From assembly GCF_024360925.2 (NCBI RefSeq), contig NZ_CP113517.1, forward strand, positions 868,001-932,000: a stretch of DNA of 64,000 nucleotides, written 5' to 3'. The first letter of the stretch is position 1. Each line of letters begins with the position of its first letter. Origin of the DNA: Methylomonas rapida (GTDB lineage: Bacteria > Pseudomonadota > Gammaproteobacteria > Methylococcales > Methylomonadaceae). Positions 17,851 through 28,226 of the stretch are shown here, in pieces. Made by a program: the position numbers and the translations under genes. The notes under the pieces were generated by a model that was given only the letters and a program-made list of their open reading frames with translations, was not told where the DNA came from and made no database searches.

Positions 17851-19497
17851 ATGATCGAAAAAACCATGGAAAATATGAATTTTGCCGAACCATTTTTCCC
17901 GTCCGCAAATCATCGCCGACCCCATGTCATGGTGTTTACCAGCGGCAAGGGGGGAGTAGGCAAGACTTGCGTTGCCACCAATGTGGCCACGGCGTTGGCG
18001 CAAAATGGCGCGAGAGTTTGTATTTTCGATGCCGATACCGGCTTGGCAAACATCAATATTTTGCTGGGATTGCGGCCTGAGTTTACTCTGGAACACGTGT
18101 TGAAAGGCCAAAAGGCCATTAAAGACATCGTCATCAAAACCCGGCAAGGCGTAGGGGTGGTGCCGGGTGCGTCCGGCGTGGCGGAGTTGGCCAATCTGGA
18201 TGCTGCTAGGGTCAAACGCCTGTGCGCGGCCTTGACCGAACTGGAAGCCGAATACGATTATTTTTTGATCGATACCGCCGCCGGGGTGGCCGATAATGTG
18301 TTGCAATTCATCGAATCGGCGCCGTACACCTTTTTGCTGATCACGCCCGAGCCGACATCGCTGACCGACGCGTTTTCCTTGTTGAAGCTGCTGAATGGCC
18401 GTGGCTATGGTGGCCGCTTGCGCGTGATCGTGAATATGGCGGTTGATTATCCGCAGGCTAGCGAAACCTACCGACGTTTTGCCACTGCTGTAGAAAAATA
18501 TCTGGAATTGAAAGTCGAATATGGCGGATTCGTCGCGCGCGATGAACTTTTGCCAAGATCGGTGGTACAGCAAACGCCTTTGGTTGAATTATCAAGCAAT
18601 TCACCAGCGGCACGCTGTCTGCTGGCGCTGGCGGACAATGTGTTGAAGCATATCGGCGCCGAAAGCAGCGAAACCGGGCTGGCCGACTATTGGAAAACCC
18701 TGTTGTCCGATTTGCCCGAAACCGAATTGCCGTCAGCCAATCATGAAGTTGTTATTTCCGCTGAAACTGAGGCGGGCCAAGCGTTACCTGAAACTTTGTC
18801 AGGACAGGCCTTGACGGATTTGGCGAGTCAATTGCTGTCCGCGATGACACCATCCACCGATGCCTCTGACTTGGAAACCTTTATCGCCGATTTTTTTGAG
18901 GCCTTCGTCAAACAGTTTGGCCACTTCCCGCAAGCATTCAAGCCATTGTTGTTTCGTTGGTTGGAAGCGGAAAATTATGCCGAGCCGCGGTTATTAGAGC
19001 TCACTGGAACGCTAGAGGCGTTGTACATGACCAAGCATCGGCAGCCGATGTACAGTCTTGACAGTATGGCCGCGCGCATGGTGGCTCAATGCCAGGGGGA
19101 TCGAGCACGGATGCAGGATATGGTTTATCAGCTACGCAAGGCTTACCGGCAAATGTTTCAGGCCGATGTTTTCGATGCGCGCCAGGAAGTATTGGATGGC
19201 ATTTTGCAAGATGATTTTAGCGAGGAGGACTTTCAAAGCTTGCTGGATGCCTTGAGCCAGACCTTTGAAAAACGTTTCAAGCGCTGTTATCAAGGGCAGA
19301 GCGACTTATTGCTGGAATCGACCGCCGAGACATTGACCGCGATCGCGGGTGATGAAGAAACATTGCAGCAGCAAATCCAGGCGCTAAGCCATGGTTTTCA
19401 GCAGCTTGGTGCGCGGCGAGAAGCCTTGCTGACGGCCATCCGGCATGGTCAGCATGGCAACTTGTCTTTTGAGGCAAAAACTTCCGTGCGGGACTAA
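17851..19497 (+). CDS. MinD/ParA-family ATPase with long C-terminal extension
   Basis: The 548-residue protein has a deviant Walker A (SGKGGVGKT) near residue 30, DADTGLANINILLG, and the Walker B-like FLIDTAAGV, as in MinD/FlhG ATPases. The ATPase part ends near residue 270. The remaining ~275 residues are acidic and helical with no domain I recognise. Such proteins position cellular structures or regulate flagella and pili, but no flagellar gene is here. The ATG at 17851 is very close to its AAGGA, so an in-frame ATG at 17866 is an alternative start. Confidence 0.83.
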   Translation: MIEKTMENMNFAEPFFPSANHRRPHVMVFTSGKGGVGKTCVATNVATALAQNGARVCIFDADTGLANINILLGLRPEFTLEHVLKGQKAIKDIVIKTRQGVGVVPGASGVAELANLDAARVKRLCAALTELEAEYDYFLIDTAAGVADNVLQFIESAPYTFLLITPEPTSLTDAFSLLKLLNGRGYGGRLRVIVNMAVDYPQASETYRRFATAVEKYLELKVEYGGFVARDELLPRSVVQQTPLVELSSNSPAARCLLALADNVLKHIGAESSETGLADYWKTLLSDLPETELPSANHEVVISAETEAGQALPETLSGQALTDLASQLLSAMTPSTDASDLETFIADFFEAFVKQFGHFPQAFKPLLFRWLEAENYAEPRLLELTGTLEALYMTKHRQPMYSLDSMAARMVAQCQGDRARMQDMVYQLRKAYRQMFQADVFDARQEVLDGILQDDFSEEDFQSLLDALSQTFEKRFKRCYQGQSDLLLESTAETLTAIAGDEETLQQQIQALSHGFQQLGARREALLTAIRHGQHGNLSFEAKTSVRD

Positions 19498-19526
19498 AAA
19501 CCTTGCCGGAAAAAATTGGCAGTGGC

Positions 19527-19557
19527 GGATGGAGTGATCGCAGTGACCGCTCCATCC
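19527..19557. terminator. Hairpin between convergent genes
   Basis: GGATGGAG at 19527 pairs with CTCCATCC ending at 19557, with weaker inner pairing. It sits between the plus-strand MinD/ParA gene and the minus-strand cytochrome gene. On the minus strand a T6 run follows about 12 bases later, so it may end that transcript, though not as a classic terminator. Confidence 0.35.
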
Positions 19558-19567
19558 AAGTCGCAAA

Positions 19568-20056
19568 TCATGGACGATATTTGGAATAGACGTAATCGCT
19601 GTCTTTTTGTGGCTCATGGCAGCCGAAACACGATTTGCCGCCGTCATTGGTCAAGCGCTCCGTTTTGCTGTTGCCGGCAAAGCCTTCAAAGCCCCAGCCT
19701 CCCGTGGCGGCGTATTTTTTGGCGTCCTTGACCATCACCCCCACCAATTTACGCTCGCCTTCTTGAATGGTTTTGTCCTGTTCCTGATATTGCAGCAGAT
19801 CGAAAACCAGCACGGAGCCATCGGCATATTTGCCTTCCTTCAGGCCTTTTTCGGCTTGTTTATTGGCATAGACATGATGCAGGCCTTGAAACGGATTTTC
19901 CAGGGCATGGCCTGGTTGTATCAACATGCTTTTGACGTGTAGCCAGTTGCGGTAGCCTTCTGGATAAGGCACGCCCTTGCCGTTTTCCGCGGCAAGGCTA
20001 GTCAGAGAAGTCGTAAATAATAAGCCAGCCATACCGAGTGAAATACTTTTTTTCAT
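19568..20056 (-). CDS. Cytochrome P460-family periplasmic haem protein
   Basis: The start chosen is the ATG at 20056 after AGGGGAGA, giving a signal peptide (KKSISLGMAGLLFTTSLTSLA). The 162-residue product ends with one c-type haem motif, CFGCH, and carries the P460-type core YRNWLHVKSML ... GFAG. P460/cytochrome c'-beta proteins handle hydroxylamine or nitric oxide in ammonia and methane oxidisers. I cannot tell from sequence whether the lysine cross-link of true P460 is present. A strong hairpin lies just upstream, separating it from the PD40 gene. Confidence 0.85.
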   Translation of the reverse strand: MKKSISLGMAGLLFTTSLTSLAAENGKGVPYPEGYRNWLHVKSMLIQPGHALENPFQGLHHVYANKQAEKGLKEGKYADGSVLVFDLLQYQEQDKTIQEGERKLVGVMVKDAKKYAATGGWGFEGFAGNSKTERLTNDGGKSCFGCHEPQKDSDYVYSKYRP

Positions 20057-20171
20057 GATCTCATCTCCCCTAAGTTGAATGGAATAATGATTTCGAATCG
20101 AAATCATGCTTTCCTTTTTAGGCGGATTTTGCGAATTTGTCAAATGGGTATTGATGCGCTATTAAATGATA

Positions 20172-20210
20172 GCGAGTCCGGGTTCTCAGTATGGCATCGC
20201 CCGGACTCGC
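20172..20210 (-). terminator. Strong hairpin between the PD40 gene and the P460 gene
   Basis: GCGAGTCCGGG at 20172-20182 pairs perfectly with CCCGGACTCGC at 20200-20210 (11 bp, 17-base loop). Both flanking genes run on the minus strand, so the stem lies at the 3' side of the PD40 gene. No strong T run follows, so it may be an intercistronic stabiliser or attenuator. Confidence 0.45.
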
Positions 20211-20265
20211 AACCGAAGCGTCTCTCAGTCGAAACCGCTTGCGGCATGTCCGCTGAATGGTATGG

Positions 20266-21327
20266 CTATTTGCCGTTGATTTTGGTCTTGTTTTTCGCCA
20301 TCAGATTCGGCGGAGGACCGATCGGATCGAAGTTTTTCAGTAAAGGTACGTCGTCTTTGTTGACCCATAGCACATCCATGTCGTAAGAACCTTGCGGGCC
20401 CCAGCCACCAAAGAATTTCTTGCCATCCGGCGTAAAGGCCCAGCACATGTCTTCGCCGGCCGTGTTGATGGCGTCGCCGAGGTTCAAGGGCTCTTGCCAT
20501 TCGCCTTGGGCGTTCTGGTAAGAAATCCATTCGTCGTGGCCGCCGCGCGAGCCCATGTCGGGGCGCATGCTGGTGATGATCAGGCTTTTACCATCCTTTG
20601 ACAAACCGGTCCAGTGCAAATGGTCCCGGTACGGTGAGTTGATGCGCGAACCCAGGCTTTGCGGTTTTTGCCAAGTGCCGTTTTTCTTTTCGACTTTCCA
20701 GATGTCGCTGTCCTGAGTCACGCCCGGTTGCTGGTAACTGAAGTAAATCAAGTTATCCGAGACAATGATGGGGCAATGTTCCTCGCCGGTCGGCGTGTTG
20801 AGGTGTGGCAATTCGGGCACGTCGTTCCAACTCTTGGCTTCTTGCCAGACGCCATCGATTTTCTGCGCCACGTACAAGTCACCGGTCGATAGATTGCCGG
20901 GTTGGTAGCGGGTGAAATAAATCGAGTTGCCGTCGTCCGACAGGCTGGGCTCCAGTTCCCAGGCCTCGGTGTTGATATTCGGACCTACCTTGGGATCGAT
21001 GCCCGGCCCCAGATGGATCGGTGTTTGCCAAGCGCCGTTGACGTTGTGGGCCATCCAGATGTCGAAGCTGTAGGGATTTCCTTTTGACTCAATGACACCG
21101 GGTCGAGTCGAAACGAACAGGACCGTCTTGCCGTCGGCGCTATAGGTCAGTTCGAATTCGGAAGCCGGCGAGTTGATCGGCGCGCCCATGCTTTTGGCCA
21201 AGGACGGCGCTTTGGCATCCGCGCCGGCCGGCATGTCCATGCCGGGCATTGCATAGGACGGGGACTGCGCCAACAGGAGTGTCATTCCTGCCAAACACAG
21301 ATTGGGGAGAAGGCGTTTAATTTTCAT
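20266..21327 (-). CDS. Exported PD40 (TolB-like) beta-propeller protein
   Basis: The start chosen is the ATG at 21327, giving a signal peptide (LLPNLCLAGMTLLLAQSPSYA). The 353-residue protein contains at least four WD40-like PD40 repeats, each around a SxDGxxxxF core: SADGKTVLFVSTRPG, SDDGNSIYFTRYQPG, SKDGKSLIITSMRP and TPDGKKFFGG. It is probably a periplasmic or surface propeller that binds a partner or ligand. It lies 44 bases after the methyltransferase gene on the same strand. Function is unknown. Confidence 0.83.
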   Translation of the reverse strand: MKIKRLLPNLCLAGMTLLLAQSPSYAMPGMDMPAGADAKAPSLAKSMGAPINSPASEFELTYSADGKTVLFVSTRPGVIESKGNPYSFDIWMAHNVNGAWQTPIHLGPGIDPKVGPNINTEAWELEPSLSDDGNSIYFTRYQPGNLSTGDLYVAQKIDGVWQEAKSWNDVPELPHLNTPTGEEHCPIIVSDNLIYFSYQQPGVTQDSDIWKVEKKNGTWQKPQSLGSRINSPYRDHLHWTGLSKDGKSLIITSMRPDMGSRGGHDEWISYQNAQGEWQEPLNLGDAINTAGEDMCWAFTPDGKKFFGGWGPQGSYDMDVLWVNKDDVPLLKNFDPIGPPPNLMAKNKTKINGK

Positions 21328-21371
21328 ATCGTTCACACGCTGGTTTTGGGTGGATCTTAGATACCGCAAGT

Positions 21372-22172
21372 TTAGGCCTTGGGCTTTTCGGTTTCGAACA
21401 GAATGGCCTGCATCGGATAACGCATCGGACTGGCACCGAACGCTTGTTTGAAGGCGTCGGCCAGTTCTTTGACGATGTCCTCGGGATCGACGCCACCCCG
21501 GTCCCTGATTTCGAAGATCACCGGCGTGTAGACCAAGGCGCGCGCAAATGCCGTGATGTCGAGAATGTCGTAGACGTGGCGCTGCACGGAAATGACGATG
21601 GGATCGAAGCCGATCTGAATCAATTGCTCCTTGAGCGGATCAATCTGGTGGCAGGACACGGGGTCGAATAAAAACTGAGGAGGGTCGGACGGAAAGTATT
21701 GCTTCAGCACTTCGAAGCTCAAGCTAGCAAACGGGTTGTAGCGTTCCGAGTCCCAGACGCGGAACAGATAACGGCCGCCAGATTTCAGTGTCCGGTACAC
21801 CTCGCGAAAGCCTTTATCCCGGTCGAAAAACATGATGCCGAATTGGCAGACCACGGCATCGAACGCTTCGTTAGCAAACGGCAAGGCGGTGGCATCGGCG
21901 TTTTGGAAGGTGATTCGTTCATCGGGGCGAAACTTTTTTCGAGCCACGTCCAGCATCGAATCGCTGATGTCGATGGCGGTCAGGCGTGCGTCTTTCGTCA
22001 ACAAGTTGCGTAAGTGGCGCGTGACGATACCGGTGCCGGCGGCGATTTCCAGCACGTCAAGGGGTGTCTGTTCGGCGACGCGTCGAGCGGTGTCGGCACC
22101 GTAATGCTCGAACAGCACGGGTCCCAGGTCGCGGTCGTACGGAATCACCACTTCATCAACATAACCTGACAT
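21372..22172 (-). CDS. Class I SAM-dependent methyltransferase
   Basis: The 266-residue protein has the SAM-binding motif LEIAAGTGIVTRHL, the acidic loop LTAIDISDSMLDVA and ADATALPFANEAFDAVVCQFGIMFF, all typical of class I methyltransferases (UbiE-like). The ATG at 22172 is preferred over a TTG six bases upstream. The substrate is not evident. It lies upstream of the PD40 gene on the same strand. Confidence 0.88.
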   Translation of the reverse strand: MSGYVDEVVIPYDRDLGPVLFEHYGADTARRVAEQTPLDVLEIAAGTGIVTRHLRNLLTKDARLTAIDISDSMLDVARKKFRPDERITFQNADATALPFANEAFDAVVCQFGIMFFDRDKGFREVYRTLKSGGRYLFRVWDSERYNPFASLSFEVLKQYFPSDPPQFLFDPVSCHQIDPLKEQLIQIGFDPIVISVQRHVYDILDITAFARALVYTPVIFEIRDRGGVDPEDIVKELADAFKQAFGASPMRYPMQAILFETEKPKA

Positions 22173-22468
22173 AGTCAATTTCCTTTATTAAGTCCGAATG
22201 CTATTAGAGCTCAAAGTCTCAGAAATGCTTGAACGCAGTGCAATAAATGCCGGCGTCTTTAGAGGCTTGGAATTTTGCCATGCATTGTAGGGTAAACGGC
22301 TCATGATTAAAATGCATAATGAATCTCTAATTTAGCATGAGGATCTTGCAACTAGGCAAACTGTGAACTGGGACGAGATGGCAAAAGTGCCGACTAGCTG
22401 CGTCAGGCATAGGCTTGTAATAGATACAGCTATTGATTTTTTCGAAGAGATCAATCTAAAAAATCAAT

Positions 22469-22556
22469 TTGTATCGAATCGATATATGGCTACAATGGTC
22501 TCCAATCCGCCGAGTCATCTTTCACACTCCCAAGGGCCGTTGCTTGGCGGATTTTT
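22469..22556 (+). ncRNA. Candidate small RNA with its own sigma-70 promoter
   Basis: TTGTAT (22469-22474), 16 bases and TACAAT (22491-22496) form a good sigma-70 promoter. The predicted start near 22503 begins a ~54-nt segment. That segment opens with AATCCGCC (22504-22511) and closes with GGCGGATT (22546-22553) running into T5, so the ends pair and finish like a terminator. Two more hairpins follow (GTGGCG/CGCCAC at 22561-22582 and a short stem near 22582-22600 leading to T6), so a longer leader for the gene at 22685 is the alternative. The rest of 22173-22684 shows no supported gene. Confidence 0.4.
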
Positions 22557-22684
22557 GAGGGTGGCGGGCATTTGCTCGCCACTTCGCTCAGCGTGAAGCG
22601 GTTTTTTGCGGGTGTCGATGTCATGCTTTGGCCTGCGACATTTGCCGTATTCATGACTCGAAATTCAAGCCTGCAGGAGTTGCC

Positions 22685-23110
22685 ATGATTAAACAGTATC
22701 TCGATTTGATCATCGTTTCATTTGTTGTGCTCTCCATAGTCCTGTATGACACGACGATCGATATTTTCTTGAATGTGCTGCATTTCTTTTTTGAACTGCT
22801 GCATTGGGGCTATGAGTGGTTTGAACTGGGTATAGAGCATACTGTGGAGCACCTGTTCCATACCTCCCGCCATGGTAGCCAAATCGTCACGTTTTACATT
22901 TTGTTGCTGATCGCCAGTTTGGCGCTGTATGCGTTGTGGCGGGTGTTGCCGCGTCTTTACAAGCGCTTTTTACAATTCATGCATCAATCCTGGCTGCGCA
23001 GAAAAACCGAACTGGAGGCTTATTGGCTTTCGTTGACCCTGGCCAATAAAGTCAAAGTGCTTTCCACCGCGATGGGCGTGATGTATTTGAGTTCCTTTTG
23101 GGTGATGTAG
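22685..23110 (+). CDS. Small membrane protein of unknown function
   Basis: The start chosen is the ATG at 22685, behind AGGAG. The 141-residue protein has an N-terminal hydrophobic helix (YLDLIIVSFVVLSIVLY), an aromatic/His-rich stretch (HFFFELLHWGYEWFELG), a second helix near residues 78-95 and a third near the end. I do not recognise the family. The candidate sRNA or leader lies directly upstream. Confidence 0.7.
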   Translation: MIKQYLDLIIVSFVVLSIVLYDTTIDIFLNVLHFFFELLHWGYEWFELGIEHTVEHLFHTSRHGSQIVTFYILLLIASLALYALWRVLPRLYKRFLQFMHQSWLRRKTELEAYWLSLTLANKVKVLSTAMGVMYLSSFWVM

Positions 23111-23165
23111 GCAGGATGGACAAGCCTGGAACCGGCTTGTCTTTGTCCTGAGCGGAGCTTGTGAA

Positions 23166-23888
23166 TTACGGTTTCGCGTGACCCACGTGCAAGCCGCATT
23201 CTTTCTTCGCGGCATCCTCCCACCACCAGCGGCCGGTGCGCTCGTGCTGATTCGGCAGTACCGGCCGGGTGCATGGCTCGCAGCCTATGCTGATATAGCC
23301 GTGTTTATGCAGATCGTTGAACGGCACCTGATAGGCTTCGATGTAATCCCAAACCTGCGCCGAGCTCCAGTTCAACAAGGGGTTGAATTTGATCAATGCT
23401 TTGCCGGGTGAGGAAAAGACGGTGTCCATTTGCACTTCGGGTATGTTGCCGCGGGTATCCAGGCTCTGGTCCTTGCGTTGGCCGGTGATCCAGGCATCCA
23501 GAGTATTCAGCTTGCGACGCAAAGGCTCGACCTTGCGAATCGCGCAGCATTCCTGATGGCCGTCGTCATAAAAACTGAACAAGCCTTTTTGTTTGACGAA
23601 GGCTTCCAGTTGTTCGTGATTCGGACTCAACACATCGATATCGATTTGATAATGTTTGCGGACCTGATCGATGAAGCGATAGGTTTCCGGATGCAGGCGC
23701 CCGGTATCCAGCGAAAACACTTGAATGTCCTGGCGGATTTGCAGCGCCATGTCGATCAATACTACGTCTTCGGCACCGCTAAACGAGATGGCGATGTTGT
23801 CGAAACTGGCTAACGCGGCTTTCAAGATGGCGCGCGGGTTTTTACCCTGGAGTTCGGTTTGGGCGTTGTCGAGATCGAATGTGGTCAT
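23166..23888 (-). CDS. cysH: Adenylylsulfate (APS) reductase, assimilatory
   Basis: The start chosen is the ATG at 23888, which overlaps the gshA stop (ATGA). The 240-residue enzyme has the PP-loop [12 protein letters not shown], the VFSLDTGRL segment and the catalytic cysteine near the C-terminus (KKECGLH). Two cysteine pairs, [11 protein letters not shown] and GCEPCTRPV, bind a [4Fe-4S] cluster. That indicates the APS-using rather than the PAPS-using type. It reduces APS to sulfite for cysteine synthesis. Confidence 0.93.
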   Translation of the reverse strand: MTTFDLDNAQTELQGKNPRAILKAALASFDNIAISFSGAEDVVLIDMALQIRQDIQVFSLDTGRLHPETYRFIDQVRKHYQIDIDVLSPNHEQLEAFVKQKGLFSFYDDGHQECCAIRKVEPLRRKLNTLDAWITGQRKDQSLDTRGNIPEVQMDTVFSSPGKALIKFNPLLNWSSAQVWDYIEAYQVPFNDLHKHGYISIGCEPCTRPVLPNQHERTGRWWWEDAAKKECGLHVGHAKP

Positions 23889-25471
23889 GATTGCGAAAAA
23901 TAACGAGTCAGAAAATCGTCGAAGGACAATGTGTCGGCAGCCTCGATATCGGCCTGTTTTTGCCGGGACGCAGCAGCCATGTCGATAAACTGTTGTTGAA
24001 CCTGTGAGTCGAGTGGTTGCGCCAAAAAATAATGTTTGTGCAAGGCCGAAGTATTGCTGGCAAAACAGCCGAATTCCTGGCTGTTTTGGCTCATGCAGGC
24101 CAGGATATGCGCCGACGGCGTCAAGGCTGGGTTGTCCACCTTGGCTTGTTGTTGTTGTAAAGCCAATTGATAGGGCTTGTCCAGGCTGCCCTGGTCCAGC
24201 AACGCGCAAATCGGTTGCATCGCATCCAGGATTTCATGCGCCCAGGTTTTCAGATCGATGGTTTGGCCGTTTTTGTTCAATTGCAAGCCCGGTTTGCGGC
24301 CCTGGTTGGCAACCAGCAGCTGATTGCTGTTGTTGATCTGGAATTCTTCCATGGCTTGTGGTGGACTGTCATGCAATAAACAACTCAGCAAAAAGGCTTC
24401 GATGAAGCGCGCGGTACTTTCTTCGATGCCGATGGGATTGAATAGATTCAAATCCAGCGAGCGCATTTCCACATACAAGACGCCGCGGCGCTTCAAGGCC
24501 AGCGTGGGTTTTTCGCCGGATTCGGCGATTTGCTTGGGGCGCATGGTGCTGTAAAACTCGTTTTCGATTTGCAGCAGGTTGGCATTCAATTGCTGATATT
24601 CGCCGTTGAGTTTGACGCCGATCTTTTCGTAATCGGGGTACGGCGTGTTGATCGCGGCGCTGAGGCTTTCGACATAGCCGTCCAGTGAGTTGTAATCTAT
24701 CTTCAATCCCGCCTGGTTTTTGCTTTTGTAGCCGATGTCACTCATCCTCAGCGAGGTGGCGTAGGGGTGATAAAGCGTGTGCGGATCGAATTCCTCGAAT
24801 TCGGCCATCAGGTGCGGGCGGCTTTTGAAGAAACTTTTACAAATCGCCGGCGACGCGCCGAACAAATACAGCATCAGCCAGCCCTGGCGCTGAAAGTTGC
24901 GGATCAGACCAAAATAACCGTCGGCGATGAAGCTTTGCAGCGAACCCGGATTTCCTACCTGGCGGTGTAGCGTGGGCCACAGGGATTGCGGCACCGAGTA
25001 ATTGAAATGGATGCCGGCGATGGCTTGCATCGTGCGGCCGTAACGATGCCACAGGCCCTTGCGGTAAATGTGCTTCATTTTGCCGACGTTGGAACTGCCG
25101 TATTGCGCGATCGGCACGCTCAAATCGCCGTCGATGCCGCAGGGCATGCTGGTGGCCAGCAGCATTTCCTCGCCCAATTCAGGATAGACGAACTGGTGAA
25201 TCTGATGCATGTAGCTCAAGGTTTGCTTGACGTCGGCAAACGGCGGCGTGATGAATTCCAGCAGCGCTTCAGAGTAATCGGTCGTGATGTAAGGATGCGT
25301 CAGCGCCGAACCCAAGGCTTTGGGGTGCGGGGTTTGCGCAATGGCGCCGCGGCGGTCGATACGCAAGCTTTCTTTTTCTATGCCTTTTAAGCCCAGCTGC
25401 AGCAGGTGGTGCAGATTGTTGTCGAGCAGATAACGCAGGCGTTTGGGTAAGGCGATGTTTTGAATGTTCAT
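23885..25471 (-). CDS. gshA: Glutamate-cysteine ligase
   Basis: This is the first enzyme of glutathione synthesis (about 528 residues, the size of the proteobacterial type 1 enzyme). Family features include [12 protein letters not shown] near the N-terminus, [23 protein letters not shown] and [13 protein letters not shown]. The start is uncertain: ATG at 25471 or at 25489, neither with a clear ribosome site. It is translationally coupled to cysH, so cysteine supply and glutathione synthesis are linked. Glutathione is also the persulfide carrier used by the dioxygenase at 14 kb. Confidence 0.93.
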   Translation of the reverse strand: MNIQNIALPKRLRYLLDNNLHHLLQLGLKGIEKESLRIDRRGAIAQTPHPKALGSALTHPYITTDYSEALLEFITPPFADVKQTLSYMHQIHQFVYPELGEEMLLATSMPCGIDGDLSVPIAQYGSSNVGKMKHIYRKGLWHRYGRTMQAIAGIHFNYSVPQSLWPTLHRQVGNPGSLQSFIADGYFGLIRNFQRQGWLMLYLFGASPAICKSFFKSRPHLMAEFEEFDPHTLYHPYATSLRMSDIGYKSKNQAGLKIDYNSLDGYVESLSAAINTPYPDYEKIGVKLNGEYQQLNANLLQIENEFYSTMRPKQIAESGEKPTLALKRRGVLYVEMRSLDLNLFNPIGIEESTARFIEAFLLSCLLHDSPPQAMEEFQINNSNQLLVANQGRKPGLQLNKNGQTIDLKTWAHEILDAMQPICALLDQGSLDKPYQLALQQQQAKVDNPALTPSAHILACMSQNSQEFGCFASNTSALHKHYFLAQPLDSQVQQQFIDMAAASRQKQADIEAADTLSFDDFLTRYFSQS

Positions 25472-25533
25472 GAATGAGAAGAGCGGCATACCAGTGCTGA
25501 TATAATCGCCGCATTATAAAGGGTCCTACAGCT

Positions 25534-27786
25534 TTGCAGAAACAATATCCACTCAATAGCGAAGACGATGCCGCGCTGGTCACTCCAGGCGCCCTGGCTC
25601 CCGTGACACTAGCACGTCCCTGTGCGTTGCAGGTGTTGCGCACGGTGTTTGGTTACGACAGTTTTCGTGGCCAGCAGCAAGCCATCATTCAGTGCCTGAT
25701 AACCGGCGACGATGTGCTGGTACTGATGCCGACCGGCGGCGGCAAATCCTTGTGCTATCAAATTCCGGCGCTGGTCAGGGACGGCGTTGGCATCGTGATT
25801 TCGCCATTGATCGCGTTGATGCAGGATCAAGTTAGCGCCTTGCATCAAGTGGGCGTCAAGGCAGCCTATCTAAACTCGACGTTGTCGCTGGAACAGGTTA
25901 GGCAAACCGAGCAAGCGTTATTGGATGGCGATCTGGACTTGTTGTACATCGCACCGGAGCGATTGAGCAACGGCCGTACCCAGGCCCTTTTTGCCCGCTG
26001 CAAGATCGCCTTGTTCGCGATCGACGAAGCGCATTGCGTGTCGCAATGGGGGCACGATTTTCGCGCCGATTACTTGCTGTTGTCGGTGTTGCATGAGCAG
26101 TTTCCAACGGTGCCGCGCATCGCTCTGACGGCCACCGCCGACGAGCGCACCCGGCAGGAAATCATCACCCGACTGGCGCTGGAGAATGCACAGGTATTCG
26201 TCAGCGGTTTCGATCGGCCCAATATCCGCTACCGCATCGTGCAAAAAGACAATGCCCGGCAGCAATTACTGCGCTTCATTCAAACCGAACATCCGGGCGA
26301 TACCGGCATCATCTATTGCCTGTCACGCAAAAAAGTCGAGGAAACGGCCGAGTGGCTGAATCAAAAAGGCTTGCGCGCCTTGCCTTACCATGCCGGCATG
26401 AGCAACGAACAGCGGCAGAAGCATCAGCATCGGTTCTTGATCGAAGACGGTTTGATCATCGTCGCCACCATTGCTTTCGGCATGGGCATAGACAAGCCTA
26501 ATGTGCGCTTTGTCGGGCACCTGGATTTGCCGAAAAGCATCGAAGCCTATTATCAGGAAACCGGGAGGGCAGGGCGCGACGGTTTGCCGGCCAATGCCTG
26601 GATGGCTTACGGCTTGCAGGACGTATTGACTCTTCGGCAAATGCTGGCGTCCTCCACTGCCGACGAAACACATAAGCGCGTCGAATATCACAAGTTGGAA
26701 GCGATGCTGGCCTTGTGCGAGACGGTTTCCTGCCGGCGTCAAGCCTTGCTGGCTTATTTTGGCGATGTACAAGGAGGTACGAGTGCCGCGATAGGCAGGA
26801 CGCCGAAAGCGGCCGATCATTTGCCGCAAGGTTGCGGCAATTGCGATACCTGTCTGGAACCCGTGGCGACCTGGGATGGCACCGTGCCCGCGCAACAGGC
26901 TTTGTCGTGTATTTATCGTACCGGCCAACGTTTTGGCGTGAATTATCTGATCGACGTGTTGCTGGGTAAAAGCGACGAACGCATCAGGCAGTTTGGCCAC
27001 GACAAGCAATCGACCTTCGGCATAGGCAAAGCCCTGGATGAAAAGCAATGGCGCTCGGTATTCCGGCAACTGGTTGCGCGCGCTTTGGTGGAAGTCGACT
27101 TCGAGAGCCATGGCAGCCTGAAGTTGACGGAGGCCTGTCGTTCTGTGTTGCGCGGCGAACAAACCTTGATGTTGCGCAAGGATACACAGACGACCAAAAG
27201 CAAGACGAAGGGATACGAAAAGCGCCAGCCTGAGCACGGTGCCGATAATGCCCTGTGGAACGCGTTGCGCGCCAAACGCAAGCAGTTGGCCGAGGAACAG
27301 GATGTGCCGCCTTATGTGATTTTTCACGATGCCACTCTGATGGCGATGGTGGAAAATCGGCCACGCACGCATCGACAATTGGCGCTTATTTCCGGCGTCG
27401 GCGAGCGTAAGCTGGCACTGTACGGTGATGCGTTTTTGGAGGTGCTGGCGGAATTTGATGATGAGGCTAATTCAACCGATACTGTCAGCGAAACGCTGGA
27501 TTTATTCCGGCTGGGCTACAGTATCGAACAGGTGGCGCGGCAGCGCGGGTTGAAAGACGATACGGTTTACAATCATTTGGCCAAAGCCCTGGAAGTGGGC
27601 GCGGTTCGTTTCGACGAGGTGTTGGAACTCTCGCCGGAGGAAATCGCCGGCATCGAGGCGGTGCTGTTGGCGCTGCCCGATGAGCGGCGCAATGCCCTGA
27701 AGCCCGTGTACGAACAATTGGGCGGGGCTTATAGTTATGGGATATTGCGCTGCGTCAGAGCCGCATTGCAGCATCGACTCAAATAA
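25534..27786 (+). CDS. recQ: ATP-dependent DNA helicase RecQ with extra C-terminal HTH
   Basis: The 750-residue protein has all the RecQ motifs: FRGQQQAI, Walker [29 protein letters not shown] and [10 protein letters not shown] zinc-binding cysteine set follows (ending GCGNCDTC), then RQC and an HRDC domain (about residues 560-640). After HRDC a helix-turn-helix domain ([23 protein letters not shown]) extends it beyond the ~610 residues of E. coli RecQ. The start appears to be TTG at 25534 since no ATG precedes the helicase core; a GTG near 25600 is an alternative. The last bases overlap the DUF1249 gene on the other strand. Confidence 0.93.
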   Translation: MQKQYPLNSEDDAALVTPGALAPVTLARPCALQVLRTVFGYDSFRGQQQAIIQCLITGDDVLVLMPTGGGKSLCYQIPALVRDGVGIVISPLIALMQDQVSALHQVGVKAAYLNSTLSLEQVRQTEQALLDGDLDLLYIAPERLSNGRTQALFARCKIALFAIDEAHCVSQWGHDFRADYLLLSVLHEQFPTVPRIALTATADERTRQEIITRLALENAQVFVSGFDRPNIRYRIVQKDNARQQLLRFIQTEHPGDTGIIYCLSRKKVEETAEWLNQKGLRALPYHAGMSNEQRQKHQHRFLIEDGLIIVATIAFGMGIDKPNVRFVGHLDLPKSIEAYYQETGRAGRDGLPANAWMAYGLQDVLTLRQMLASSTADETHKRVEYHKLEAMLALCETVSCRRQALLAYFGDVQGGTSAAIGRTPKAADHLPQGCGNCDTCLEPVATWDGTVPAQQALSCIYRTGQRFGVNYLIDVLLGKSDERIRQFGHDKQSTFGIGKALDEKQWRSVFRQLVARALVEVDFESHGSLKLTEACRSVLRGEQTLMLRKDTQTTKSKTKGYEKRQPEHGADNALWNALRAKRKQLAEEQDVPPYVIFHDATLMAMVENRPRTHRQLALISGVGERKLALYGDAFLEVLAEFDDEANSTDTVSETLDLFRLGYSIEQVARQRGLKDDTVYNHLAKALEVGAVRFDEVLELSPEEIAGIEAVLLALPDERRNALKPVYEQLGGAYSYGILRCVRAALQHRLK

Positions 27787-28225
27787 GGCAGTCGGCGGTA
27801 TTCGAAAAGCAATATTCAGTTTTCAGGCAGTGATCCAGCCATTTTTGCAAAAAATAATTCAATCGCCATTTGTATTCCTGAATTTCCAGCGCCTTGCCTA
27901 GATTTTGATAAACCCGGTCCACCGCAGGGCGATCGTGGTCGCGTATCACTTCCGCTAGCTGCGCATCCAGATAAACGCGAATTTTGACGGCCGGTGCCAA
28001 TAATCTGGATAAGGGTTGCTCGAAACAGTGGCTGAGTTCTATCGTCAGGGTATAGGGATTGCGTTCCAATATGTCCAAATGCAAGGATGGACGATTTTGA
28101 GTTTGGCCGATCGCGGTTTTTCCCAGCGAACGTAAATTCGGTATCAGTCTGAACAGCTTCTGATAATTGGATTCACAGATTTTTTCCAGGCATAACGAAG
28201 TGTTGACCGGTCTGAGCTGGCTCAT
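27779..28225 (-). CDS. DUF1249 (YqiB-like) protein
   Basis: The 148-residue protein has the DUF1249 layout: [13 protein letters not shown] near the start, the central [17 protein letters not shown], and the C-terminal [13 protein letters not shown]. It corresponds to E. coli YqiB in length and order. Function is unknown. It overlaps the recQ end by eight bases tail to tail and follows queD by one base, so it is probably co-transcribed with queD. Confidence 0.8.
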   Translation of the reverse strand: MSQLRPVNTSLCLEKICESNYQKLFRLIPNLRSLGKTAIGQTQNRPSLHLDILERNPYTLTIELSHCFEQPLSRLLAPAVKIRVYLDAQLAEVIRDHDRPAVDRVYQNLGKALEIQEYKWRLNYFLQKWLDHCLKTEYCFSNTADCLI

Positions 28226-28226
28226 C

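Noticed and set aside
22363..22596. A 77-codon frame upstream of the small membrane protein
   Set aside because: It runs through the candidate promoter and hairpins, has no ribosome site, and shows no protein-like pattern.
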